This document shows, piece after piece, positions 45,102-52,998 of a stretch of DNA of 64,000 nt. The position numbers and the translations under genes are program-made. The notes beneath the pieces were generated by a model. It saw only the letters and a list, made by a program, of their open reading frames with translations. It had not been told where the DNA came from and ran no database searches. Source of the stretch: Tunturiibacter empetritectus (lineage in GTDB: Bacteria; Acidobacteriota; Terriglobia; Terriglobales; Acidobacteriaceae); assembly GCF_014201375.1 (NCBI RefSeq), contig NZ_JACHDZ010000002.1, positions 62,001 to 126,000 on the forward strand, written 5' to 3'. Within the stretch, counting starts at the first letter, position 1, and every line of letters starts with the position of its first letter.

Positions 45102-45425
45102 ATGAAGAAAGCTTTCGGCCTGCCGTTTTTGCTGCTGCCACTTCTCCTGGCAGGATGTTCACATACCCAGCCGGTTGTCTATGCTCCTCCACCGCCCCCG
45201 CCACTTCCAACTGCAAGCCAAGTTGCACAACAAGGTTTCCATGATGGTTTTGAGGCAGCACGTCGTGACGTAGCTGACGGACGCCCTCCTGTCTTCAATC
45301 ACCATCCCCGCTTACGCAATCCTCCGGTGCCGCCGCCGGCCTTTGCCGAGTACCGTCACGCGTTTCGCGATGGATATGAACGGTTCCTGCATCCCGCTCC
45401 GCCTCCTCCGCCACCCGGCAACTGA
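45102..45425 (+). CDS. Proline-rich lipoprotein
   Basis: 107 residues from ATG 45102 (GAGGG upstream). Lipobox LLAGC at residues 16-20. Two Pro-runs (YAPPPPPPLP, HPAPPPPPPG) surround a short domain with two related motifs, QGFHDGFEAARRDVADGR and HAFRDGYERFL, i.e. a duplicated FxDGxExxRxD element. Probably an outer-membrane lipoprotein spanning periplasmic space; function unknown. Last gene of the small envelope cluster. Confidence 0.75.
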   Translation: MKKAFGLPFLLLPLLLAGCSHTQPVVYAPPPPPPLPTASQVAQQGFHDGFEAARRDVADGRPPVFNHHPRLRNPPVPPPAFAEYRHAFRDGYERFLHPAPPPPPPGN

Positions 45426-45939
45426 GCTAACGGCTAAACCCCACAATGCTGTCGTCAAGGGCAAGGTGAAACAGCCTTCTGTAACTCCTATTGAGGGGGC
45501 TGGGTGCTTTCGGGAGTTGGCGGAGTGGGCTCTGCCTCTGGCTTGCGCTTCAGCTTGGGTTTGTGCGAAGGCCCGGAACTCCGGTTCTTGGCGGCACTTC
45601 CCCCGCTGGGTGTAGCTTGTTCCGTCTTTGGGTCTATTCCATGTTTCAGAGACAGGAGGGTATCACTTCAAGAAACAGATTTTTATGTATGCTAACGCTT
45701 CCCTGGATCAACTATTGCGCTATTGCGGCGGTTCAGCAGCTGCGGGAGCTGGCGGCTCTCCCTCAGGCCCTCCATCCTGTCACGGATTGGCAAGGGGTTG
45801 AAGCCATAATCTCCATCCGGTTCTAGCCATTGTCGTCTCGGCCAGCTCCGCGTCAAGGCTCCGGCGCTGTGCGGCCCTGACCCGAAGCTCTCAGGCCGAA
45901 ACGGGGCGCTGGTCATTCCGGGAAGGTAGGCTAAAAACC
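45426..45939. other. Intergenic region with a possible coding remnant
   Basis: On the minus strand a frame with no start codon runs from 45667 to a stop at 45488. It encodes DTLLSLKHGIDPKTEQAT followed by a basic, Pro-rich tail (KPKLKRKPEAEPTPPTPEST). It looks protein-like, but an in-frame TGA closes it upstream, so it may be the end of a dead gene. The plus strand frame over the same bases is Trp/Leu-rich shadow. Confidence 0.35.
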
Positions 45940-46617
45940 ATGAGTGCCAGCACCTGGCAGAACCCGGCCCACTTCCAAAGTTGCGACGGCAAACGTGCTT
46001 TCCGTTCGCTCGCCGAAGCCGAGATCGAGGCCGAGCGGGCCAGTAAAAAGACGGGAGAGCTTATCCTCGCCTATACCTGCTATGACTGCGGGCGGTTCAA
46101 TGTCGGCCATGCCGACCTCTCCCAGCAGCTCGCCCGCATTCTACATCTCGACCGGCCTTGCCAGCGTTGCGGACAGGTCGAAGAAGCAGAAGGCCAGGAA
46201 CTTCCGTTCAACGACTCTGTATTGTTCCGACCGATGCCAGAAGGACGCCGCTCAGGAACGTCGCGCCGCGCGGGGGACAGACGGTCCTGGAGTACCTCCG
46301 AAGTACACTTAACCCCTATGGCAGACCAGGTATCCACTCCGGAGAGGGAGAACATCGTAGCGATGACCGCACTGGTAAGTAGGATCGTTCACTGTCTGGT
46401 GGAGGAGGCCAGTGCAGTATCGATCCAGGCGGTGACGAAGAACCACGAGACCAGCCTGCGGATCAAGGTTGCGCAGGAAGATGTGGGCAAGCTCATCGGC
46501 AAGCACGGTCGCACCGCACGTTCCTTGCGCACGATTCTCATGGGCGCCAGCATGAAACTCCGGCAGCGATTCGCGTTGGAGATCCTCGAAGAACACCCCC
46601 GGACAGGCCGGTCATGA
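45940..46617 (+). CDS. KH-domain RNA-binding protein fused to an N-terminal zinc ribbon
   Basis: 225 residues. Residues about 40-95 hold two Cys pairs, YTCYDCGRFNVGH and RPCQRCGQVEE, a likely zinc ribbon. Residues 100-130 are a Ser/Arg linker. Residues 135-215 form a type-II KH domain of the KhpA/YlqC sort (VSRIVHCLVEEASAVSIQAV, LRIKVAQEDVGKLIGKHGRT) with the GxxG loop GKHG. KhpA proteins are about 80 residues, so the extra ribbon is unusual. The stop overlaps the next gene by 4 bases (ATGA), so it is coupled to the histidine phosphatase. Confidence 0.82.
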   Translation: MSASTWQNPAHFQSCDGKRAFRSLAEAEIEAERASKKTGELILAYTCYDCGRFNVGHADLSQQLARILHLDRPCQRCGQVEEAEGQELPFNDSVLFRPMPEGRRSGTSRRAGDRRSWSTSEVHLTPMADQVSTPERENIVAMTALVSRIVHCLVEEASAVSIQAVTKNHETSLRIKVAQEDVGKLIGKHGRTARSLRTILMGASMKLRQRFALEILEEHPRTGRS

Positions 46618-47231
46618 GGACGATCTTCATCCGCCACGGGCAGAGTACCGGCAACGCCGGCATCCCTTGTCACGACCTTGCTCTTCCGGAGCTGACCGAA
46701 CTTGGTTGGCAACAAGCCAGGGAAGTGGCGAAGAGCTGGACCGATACACCCAGCTTGATCGTGACTTCGCCTTATCTCGGGACTCAGCAGACTGCCGCGC
46801 CCACCATCGAGCGGTTTCCCGAGGTACCGGTCGAGGTCTGGCCGGTTCAGGAGTTCACTTATCTCCAGCCGGGTCGCTGGAATGGAACTCTCAGCTCCGA
46901 ACGGATGCCGGTCCTAGAGCGGTACTGGACGGAGGCCGATCCGGAGTATTGCGATGGGGAGGGGGCGGAGAGCTTCGCCATGCTGCTTTACCGGGCCGAA
47001 GAAGCTTTGATACGGTTGGCCGGCATGGCGGAGGACTCCTTGGTCTTCGTCTTCAGTCATGGCCAGTTCATCCAGGCGGTACAGTCCATCGTGATCGACT
47101 CTGACCTGAGCAATCACGAGATTATGCGGCAGTTCTGGGATAAGGGAAACCCGGCCATCCGCAATGCGGAGCTGGTGCCTCTGGAGTGGAACAACGGAAG
47201 CTGGAAGGCTACACGCGCGGCAGCCTGCTAA
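46614..47231 (+). CDS. Histidine phosphatase-superfamily protein
   Basis: 205 residues. The catalytic RHG motif is at the N terminus (FIRHGQSTGNAG), with the second Arg/Glu in VTSPYLGTQQTA and the proton-donor region and second His in VFVFSHGQFIQ at about residue 145. This is the phosphoglycerate-mutase-like branch acting on phosphomonoesters. Overlap with the KH-domain gene is odd and may link it to RNA or nucleotide metabolism; the substrate is unknown. Confidence 0.9.
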   Translation: MRTIFIRHGQSTGNAGIPCHDLALPELTELGWQQAREVAKSWTDTPSLIVTSPYLGTQQTAAPTIERFPEVPVEVWPVQEFTYLQPGRWNGTLSSERMPVLERYWTEADPEYCDGEGAESFAMLLYRAEEALIRLAGMAEDSLVFVFSHGQFIQAVQSIVIDSDLSNHEIMRQFWDKGNPAIRNAELVPLEWNNGSWKATRAAAC

Positions 47232-47307
47232 GCGGCAACAGGAAGAAGTTTATCGCTTTGCCGCTTTTTGGCTGGTACTATTCGATCGGAAACGAAGGTC
47301 GGGCCTT

Positions 47308-48147
47308 GTGAAGAAGACACTTGTGGCGCTTGTATTCTCTGTCTTTGTTCTGAATGGATGCGGGAGAGGAGGTCCTGCCCTCGCCCCTATGACTCTGGAC
47401 GGAAATTGGCAGCTTGCCGGAAGCCGTTCGGCCAAACAGTTCCCGCAGCTGTCAATGAGTCTTCTGGTCAATGGATCGCAGATTCTGGCGGCGGGATCGA
47501 TGGATACCCAATGTACCGGATCCTTCTTCACCGCCGGGGGCGGCTTTTCTCTCGCCGGGACCATTGCCGGCGATGGGACCTTTCAACTTACAGATGCCTT
47601 TCCGCCGCCTTCGACGCCTCCCCTGCCAGGACTTGTTCACATTTCTATTCAAGGAAGAGTTCCCCGGCAGGGCGATCTGTCCTGGACCGGAAGCTACACT
47701 CTGTCAAACGGCGGTACCAACTCAACCTGTGGGGTAAACCAGGCAGGAAGCTTTCAAGCTGTCTCCCTGCCGCCGGTGAGTGGAACCTATGTCGGCTCTG
47801 TTTCCGGAAACGCGAGTAGCAGCAAAGTCAGTATTCAGATCGCGCAGCAACCTGCAGTGGAGCGTACTACCCCCACCCATTCCACCTTCTACGTTCCGCT
47901 CAATGGGACGATCACGATCCAAAATGCAGCCTGTTCGATGCAGGGAAAGACGTCAAGTCCAAGTTTTCTTTCTCTTCTTTCCGGAGATCAATTAATCCTG
48001 CAGTTCACCATGGACGACGGATCGACGGTTCTTGGCTTGGGGTATCTCAACGATGCGAGCGAGACCGAAATAATCCTTAACGCCCTTGGAACAGTCGAAG
48101 GAAAGTGCCATGGAGTTTTTCAAAGTGGCACGCTGACTAAGCAGTAA
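47308..48147 (+). CDS. Putative lipoprotein with repeated beta-domains
   Basis: 279 residues from GTG 47308 (GAAGG 9 bases upstream). The lipobox is FVLNGCGRG. The mature part has NWQLAGSRS, CTGSFFTAGGGFSLAGTIAG, GTYVGSVSGNASSSKVSIQI and FYVPLNGTITIQNAACSMQG, two related beta-barrel-like repeats seen in many acidobacterial lipoproteins of unknown role. It follows the phosphatase gene by 76 bases. Confidence 0.75.
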   Translation: MKKTLVALVFSVFVLNGCGRGGPALAPMTLDGNWQLAGSRSAKQFPQLSMSLLVNGSQILAAGSMDTQCTGSFFTAGGGFSLAGTIAGDGTFQLTDAFPPPSTPPLPGLVHISIQGRVPRQGDLSWTGSYTLSNGGTNSTCGVNQAGSFQAVSLPPVSGTYVGSVSGNASSSKVSIQIAQQPAVERTTPTHSTFYVPLNGTITIQNAACSMQGKTSSPSFLSLLSGDQLILQFTMDDGSTVLGLGYLNDASETEIILNALGTVEGKCHGVFQSGTLTKQ

Positions 48148-48423
48148 GTTGAACAGGAAGGTGAGGGGCAAGCTACTCAACCTTTCAAAGCCGATAAGCC
48201 GGACAGGATGAGCGGAGCGTTCTTAGAGTTCCGATCTCGGTCTCCGCGATCTCCAGGGCGTGCTTGTCCCTAATGCCGAGCTTGTTGATGAGCACGTCGG
48301 TGCCGGGGTAGCAGTAAGGATCGTGGACAGTAGAGGGAGCAGAGGAGCATAAGAACTCTCGCAAAGTTTCCCAACGTTGATTAAGCATTATGCTTTCCAT
48401 CTCCAGAACTCGAGGATGATCTT

Positions 48424-48846
48424 ATGCGTGTATTGCTGGTCGCTCTTTTCTTTCTAACGATCACCGACGTATCGTCCGCGCAAGCAGTCTCCTCAGGGTT
48501 CCAAACTGAAATCACAGCGTTCAATCGAAGACTCGAAGATGCGACCAAACGAATGAACAACGCCGATGTAATGTCGCTTTGGGCAGACGAAGGAATCAGT
48601 TTGCTGCCCTCCACAAACCCTCTGGTTGGGAAGGCTGCGATCGCAGCCTTCCTCGACAGGGTTACCGCGCAGCTCCAAAACGCAAAGATGGAAAAGTTCG
48701 AACTCCAGTGTTCTCCCGCTGAAGGCGATGGCAACTGGGCTTCTGAGTGGTGTGATGAACATCAGGTTGTCTCGTTGCCGGGCGGAAAACCACCCTTTGA
48801 CGGTCGGGGTGGAGTGCCCGATCTTTTGTGCCGTTGGATGAGTTAG
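48424..48846 (+). pseudogene. Secreted SnoaL/DUF4440-like protein, 3' end replaced by IS sequence
   Basis: Signal peptide (VLLVALFFLTITDVSSAQA), then a SnoaL-like domain (FNRRLEDATKRMNNADVMSL, WADEGISLLPSTNPLVGKAA, EWCDEHQVVSLPGGKPPF). About 128 residues are authentic; the frame then enters the inverted repeat of the IS at 48810 and ends VPDLLCRWMS. Relatives go on for some 20 more residues that complete the last strand, so this copy is probably unstable. Confidence 0.7.
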
Positions 48847-49750
48847 TGTAACGCAGCTATCTCTGAGTTCAAGTAGCCGCCGTCGGGGGTGTGGAGAAGT
48901 GGGAAGCGCGTAGCGGTTTCCACTTCTCCATGCCCCGTGTTGGATGTCAGCCATGCTTCCGGTGCCGGTGACCTGTAGCCCAGCGAGGAGTGTGGCCGGA
49001 TCGTGTTGTAGTGGACGCGCCATCGTTCGGCCAGCACGCGCAGTTCTTTCATCGAGTAGAAGATCTCGCCGTTCAGGAACTCGTCCCTGAGCTTGGAGTT
49101 GAAGCTCTCGCAGTAACCGTTCTCCCAGGGAGAGCCAGGCTCGATGTACAACGTCTTTGCTCCTGTCTTGGCCAGCCATTTTCGTAGGTCCTTAGCTACG
49201 AACTCCGGCCCGTTGTCCGATCGAAGATGTTCCGGCACTCCTTTCAGCACCATGACATCAGCCAGTGCAGAGATGACTCTGGCGGTGGACCAGCGGCGTT
49301 CTGCACGCACGAGCAGGCTCTCGCGCGTATGTTCATCGATCAGGTTGAGAAGCCGTACGCTGCGACCATCATGCGTCCGCGCGCTGACGAAGTCGTAGCT
49401 CCACACGTGGTTGCGATGTGTCGGTCTGAGCCGTACACACGAGCCGTCGTTGAGCCACAGTCGTCCTCGTGGCTTCTGCTTCTGCGGTACCTTCAGCCCC
49501 TCGCGACGCCAGATACGCTCCACGCGGTCCTTACCCACCCCCAGCCAGCTCGCTTCAGCAACGCCGTGATGCGGCGATATCCGTAACGACCGTACTGGCT
49601 GGCAAGCTGGATGATCGCCTGCGTGAGTGCATCTTCGTCTTCACACCGCATCGCACGATAGCGCTGTGTGCCGCGCGGCTGGTTGGCCAACCGGCACGCC
49701 CTGCGCTCCGTCATCCCATGCTTCTGCTGCGCATGAGTTGTAGCGATGCG
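48843..49750 (-). pseudogene. IS3-family transposase OrfB, frameshifted
   Basis: The first part (MTERRACRLANQPRGTQRYR, YGRYGYRRITALLKRAGWGW) and the second part (GKDRVERIWRREGLKVPQK onward) are in different frames. The break is at the five-C run 49538-49542 (minus-strand G run), consistent with loss of one base. The catalytic DDE core (VWSYDFVSA, RSDNGPEFV, NGYCESFNSK) is in the second part. A homopolymer sequencing error is an alternative. Confidence 0.85.
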
Positions 49751-49764
49751 TCGTCGCCCAGGGC

Positions 49765-50046
49765 TTAGAAGTTTCCCGAGGCGAAGTCCTTCAACACAAG
49801 GTTATCCAGGCTCAGGTTCGCGACCAGACGCTTCAGCTTGGAGTTCTCCTGCTCCAGTTCCTTCAGCCGCTTCGCCTGATCCACCTGCAGCCCACCGTAC
49901 TCCTTACGCCAGCGGAAGTACGTCTGCTCCACGATACCGGCTTCCTTACACGCCAGAGCAGTCGTCTTCCCGTTCGCGATCGCTACCTCGATCTGCCGCA
50001 ACAGATTTACCACCTGCTCAGGCTGGTACTTCTTGCCTCGTCCCAT
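49765..50046 (-). CDS. IS3-family transposase OrfA
   Basis: 93 residues from ATG 50046 with AAGGAG upstream. HTH region (YQPEQVVNLLRQIEVAIANG, CKEAGIVEQTYFRWRKEYGG) followed by a zipper (KRLKELEQENSKLKRLVANL). Normal length; it would pair with the broken OrfB. Confidence 0.9.
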   Translation of the reverse strand: MGRGKKYQPEQVVNLLRQIEVAIANGKTTALACKEAGIVEQTYFRWRKEYGGLQVDQAKRLKELEQENSKLKRLVANLSLDNLVLKDFASGNF

Positions 50047-50144
50047 ATGCTCTCCTTGTCCATTGTCTCTCTTCTCCACTGGCACATTTCAAGCCGGGCA
50101 CTCCAGTGCTACTATTCATTCGTAGTACGAAAGGATAGGCCAAC

Positions 50145-50513
50145 ATGAGCAAACCCAAGATGTACCCTGTTGAAGAAGCCATCAAAGCCCAGAAAGCTCT
50201 CCGTTCGGCCGCCGGACTCGGACCGGAACAGTTTCCGATCCAAGCCTTCGTCGGCATGATCAGCGATGAGATTGAGTCGTTGCGCAAGCGCGGCAAGACC
50301 GATAACGAGATCGCAGAAATGATCCAGCAGAACAGCGCCATCGAGATCACCCCGCAACAGATCGCCGAGAACTACGCTTCGCCCGAGGAGCGGCATCAGC
50401 ATGGGGAGCAGTCAGTTCCTGCAAATTGTCTCCGTTCTGCAGCGGACTCAGCTCGACCATCCGCTCCAGGCCGGTCAGTAGCCCTTGTCTTTCAGTTCCA
50501 GACATCGCCGTAA
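50145..50513 (+). CDS. Hypothetical protein with C terminus run into a convergent gene
   Basis: 122 residues, AAGGA 9 bases upstream. The first 85 or so (KMYPVEEAIKAQKALRSAAG, EQFPIQAFVGMISDEIESLR, TDNEIAEMIQQNSAIEITPQ) are well-formed helices of a short acidobacterial family I recall but cannot name functionally. The last 35 residues are coded antisense to the MarR gene and look random, so the original stop was probably lost in a deletion. Confidence 0.65.
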   Translation: MSKPKMYPVEEAIKAQKALRSAAGLGPEQFPIQAFVGMISDEIESLRKRGKTDNEIAEMIQQNSAIEITPQQIAENYASPEERHQHGEQSVPANCLRSAADSARPSAPGRSVALVFQFQTSP

Positions 50514-50880
50514 ACAGTTCGGCCATGAAGCGACGGAATTCTCCAGACGCGGTGTTCTTGAGACGCGTTCCTTCTTTTGTGTTCAGGATGTCCACTTTAC
50601 GGGCATCCTGATCGCTTTTTCGCCGCAGCACCAAGCCACGATCTTCCAGCGAATCGACAGTAATCTTCAGCGAGGCAGGGCTAAGGTTTAGCTTCTGCGC
50701 AAGCTGCGTAAGGGTTAACCCTTCGTCCGGAATGACGTTCAAGGTCATGAACTGAGTCGCGCTCAACCCAGCACGATGAAACCGATTAAAGTTGGCAGCT
50801 TGCACCACCTGGCGGACGTGCATCCAGGCAGCCAGAAATCGGCCCGTCTCCTCTTCGAGAGCAGATGCAACATTACTCAT
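50347..50880 (-). CDS. MarR-family transcriptional regulator
   Basis: 177 residues. The winged HTH is clear (LSATQFMTLNVIPDEGLTLT, LAQKLNLSPASLKITVDSLE, DRGLVLRRKSDQDARKVDIL) with flanking dimer helices. MarR proteins are usually 140-150 residues; the tail from about 150 on (APHADAAPRAKRSSRRSVAG) overlaps the convergent gene by 167 bases and may be extra. Target genes unknown. Confidence 0.85.
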   Translation of the reverse strand: MSNVASALEEETGRFLAAWMHVRQVVQAANFNRFHRAGLSATQFMTLNVIPDEGLTLTQLAQKLNLSPASLKITVDSLEDRGLVLRRKSDQDARKVDILNTKEGTRLKNTASGEFRRFMAELFTAMSGTERQGLLTGLERMVELSPLQNGDNLQELTAPHADAAPRAKRSSRRSVAG

Positions 50881-51200
50881 GATTCACCCTTTCTGGTCTC
50901 TGTTCGGCTAATCCAGTTCTGTATCGCTGGCGGGTTTCTTAACTGCGAGTGTAAGACCGTATTGCGCGACCTTGACCCGCAGCTTGAACTAACTACTTTG
51001 ACATCTTTGATTTAGAAGTGAGAAGAAATGGCTTGCCGGTCTCCGAGGAATACTGCAAGTATAGAAAGGTTCTCCCTCTTCTGATTGCCTTCTACAGCCG
51101 ACTAATGAGATGGTCGGCCTCTTGATTCCCCGGCCGCCATAGATTCCTCTGCCTCCATAGAGGGACCGTGGTGCTGTTTCTGACAAGGAGGATCATCGAC
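50881..51200. other. Upstream region of the MarR gene, no gene seen
   Basis: 320 bases with frequent stops. TTGACATCTTTGATTTAG at about 50998 contains a TTGACA-like box, but no partner -10 at fitting distance stands out. Confidence 0.35.
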
Positions 51201-51290
51201 ATGCAGATACACTCGGTTGGCATCGATCTGGGTAAGACACGTTTCACCTCGTTGCACTCGGCGCTTTCTTCTCAAATCCATAACTGATAC
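51201..51290 (+). pseudogene. 5' relic of an IS110-family transposase
   Basis: ATG 51201 opens with MQIHSVGIDLGKT, the RNase-H-like first strand of IS110 (DEDD) transposases including its Asp. One frameshift later the next bases read TFHLVALGA, which is the expected continuation. Only about 30 codons remain before unrelated sequence; some similarity may persist to about 51375. Confidence 0.65.
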
Positions 51291-51380
51291 CACGGATCGA
51301 CTGAACGAGATTACGAGCAAATTCGTGAGCTTGCAGGGCCTCGCAACCATCCCAATTTGCCTGGAGCGCTAATCAGCTCG

Positions 51381-52616
51381 TCACGCTGATTTCTTGACGC
51401 TAGCTGAATCCTGCCGTCTTGCATGCTTCTTCGAGGATGAAGCTCTCTTCTTCTGAAGCGATTGAGTTGGCTTCTTCCAAGCCAGCTTTACGGAAGCTGC
51501 AAGCTGTTCCTGCCGAGCTTTGCAGAAGGGTGCATAGTGGCGTTCCGTGATCTTCACGCTGGAGTGTCCCAACAGAAGCGAGACTTGATCGATAGGCACG
51601 CCGGCGAGCAGCAGCTCGACGGCGAAGGTGTCGCGGAACATATGCGGATGGCACCGCTTCGGAGTTCCATCAGGCTTCTGAATGTCTGCCAACTTGAAGA
51701 GCTTCCAGTACGATCGCTGGAACGCCTTCGCCGCGCTACGCGGATCTCCATTGCCCGACCAGAAGAAGTAGCTCGGATGTGAGTTCGGCAGCGTCCGGAG
51801 TGCCTCTCCGACCTCGTTCGGGATGACGACGTTGACGGGTACGCCGGTCTTGGCGCGGTAGAGGAAGATCTGATTGTCGCCGTTCTCATTCTTCGAGAGC
51901 CGCTCCCGTTCCAGCGATGTGGCATCGAGGATAGCAAGTCCTGACCACCGCATCAGCAGCGTCAGCGCGCGGAGCCGCTGACTGCGATGCTGATTGTCGT
52001 TGCCACCGCCGTATTCGTACTTCTCTGTGGCAGCGACGATCTGCTCGAATTCTTTAGGCAGGAAGTAATCGGTAGGCACGACATTCGGCGTCTTTGGTTT
52101 CTTGAGTGCATCCATCGGATTCTTGCGCCGCAGATCATTCGCTACGCAGAAGGCGAAAAAGGAATGCATCCGCTCATGCTTGCGGTGCGTGGTCACATCG
52201 CCGTTGTTCCAGGTGGAGCGGAACTCGGTCAGATCGACGGGCACAATTTGATCGATATGGACGAACTTGCGAGCTTCGCAGAAGGGAAGGAACTGGCGCT
52301 CGAAAAGGGTCCGCGACTTCTTACGGGACGAGTGCTCCAGCCCACGAGCCTCTTCGTCTTCGAGGAACATGCGGATCGCATCTTGAACGGTCGCACGACG
52401 GGGCCGCGCTTGATCCACGCGAGTGGGATCGGACTCAGCTTCCTTCTTGCGGGCATTTCGTTCCGCTTGCTCCCAGCTTCGCGTTCCGGCAGACTCGCGG
52501 ATGGCATCTCCATTAGACAGGACGCCGCGGAGCCATTTGGGGCAGCGGCAGCGCCGCCATTGGGTGTCGTTGGCGTGGCCGCAGTCGGCGGCGTGACGAG
52601 TATAGATATGGAGCAT
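51381..52616 (-). CDS. Tyrosine recombinase (phage-type integrase)
   Basis: 411 residues from ATG 52616 (GGAGG 9 bases upstream; an in-frame TTG at 52625 lacks spacing). A Cys/His-bearing N terminus (HAADCGHANDTQWRRCRCPK) precedes a core-binding domain (residues 75-190) and the catalytic domain. The box I Arg is in LMRWSGLAILD, box II is HPHMFRDTFAVELL, then LLGHSSVKITERHYAPF with the nucleophile Tyr. The gene points away from tRNA-Phe, whose 3' end is about 100 bases from the start, the classic position for an island integrase that uses the tRNA as attachment site. Confidence 0.92.
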   Translation of the reverse strand: MLHIYTRHAADCGHANDTQWRRCRCPKWLRGVLSNGDAIRESAGTRSWEQAERNARKKEAESDPTRVDQARPRRATVQDAIRMFLEDEEARGLEHSSRKKSRTLFERQFLPFCEARKFVHIDQIVPVDLTEFRSTWNNGDVTTHRKHERMHSFFAFCVANDLRRKNPMDALKKPKTPNVVPTDYFLPKEFEQIVAATEKYEYGGGNDNQHRSQRLRALTLLMRWSGLAILDATSLERERLSKNENGDNQIFLYRAKTGVPVNVVIPNEVGEALRTLPNSHPSYFFWSGNGDPRSAAKAFQRSYWKLFKLADIQKPDGTPKRCHPHMFRDTFAVELLLAGVPIDQVSLLLGHSSVKITERHYAPFCKARQEQLAASVKLAWKKPTQSLQKKRASSSKKHARRQDSASVKKSA

Positions 52617-52718
52617 CGGAAGCAACCTCCGTATAACGAGGTTAACTCAGGTGGCGGTACAAAGTTGGTACAGTTCGCCCGCGCCGCCTCTAAGTCTATG
52701 ATTTATAAGGTAATAAAA

Positions 52719-52793
52719 TGGTGGCCAGAGACGGGATCGAACCGCCGACGCCGGCCTTTTCAGGGCCGCGCTCTACCACTGAGCTATCTGGCC
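52719..52793 (-). tRNA. tRNA-Phe (anticodon GAA)
   Basis: The minus strand folds as a full cloverleaf: acceptor GGCCAGA with TCTGGCC, D stem GCTC/GAGC, anticodon stem CGGCC/GGCCG with loop CTGAAAA, T loop TTCGATC, and an encoded CCA end. The anticodon GAA reads Phe. Its 3' end faces the integrase gene. Confidence 0.95.
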
Positions 52794-52998
52794 TTGGCAT
52801 GGAACGCCTGTGATCGGGGATCGCCAAGAACCGCCGCGCGCTAATGCTACATCTGTCGCCCCGGCTTTTCAGGGGAGCCCGTCGCCGGCGGGGGAGCCAG
52901 CAACGCAAACGCATTCTAAGTATAGCAATCCCGAGCCATACCGCCAACTCACCCGTCTCGCGCTATCCTTTCTCATCATTCGAACTTCAAGGACGCCC

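Larger units (their letters stand above)
48810..50105 (-). mobile_element. IS3-family insertion sequence with frameshifted transposase
   Basis: About 1.3 kb. Ends are inverted repeats: TGGAGTGCCCGATCTTTTGT on the left against TGGAGTGCCCGGCTTGAAAT on the right complement, both continuing into GTGCC. Flanking trinucleotides GGG and GTG do not match. OrfA is intact and OrfB carries a frameshift. It truncates the SnoaL-like gene on its left. Confidence 0.85.

Noticed and set aside
45491..45826. 111-codon plus-strand frame rich in Trp, Leu and Gly
   Set aside because: Biased composition, no start signal, and a more protein-like frame lies on the opposite strand.
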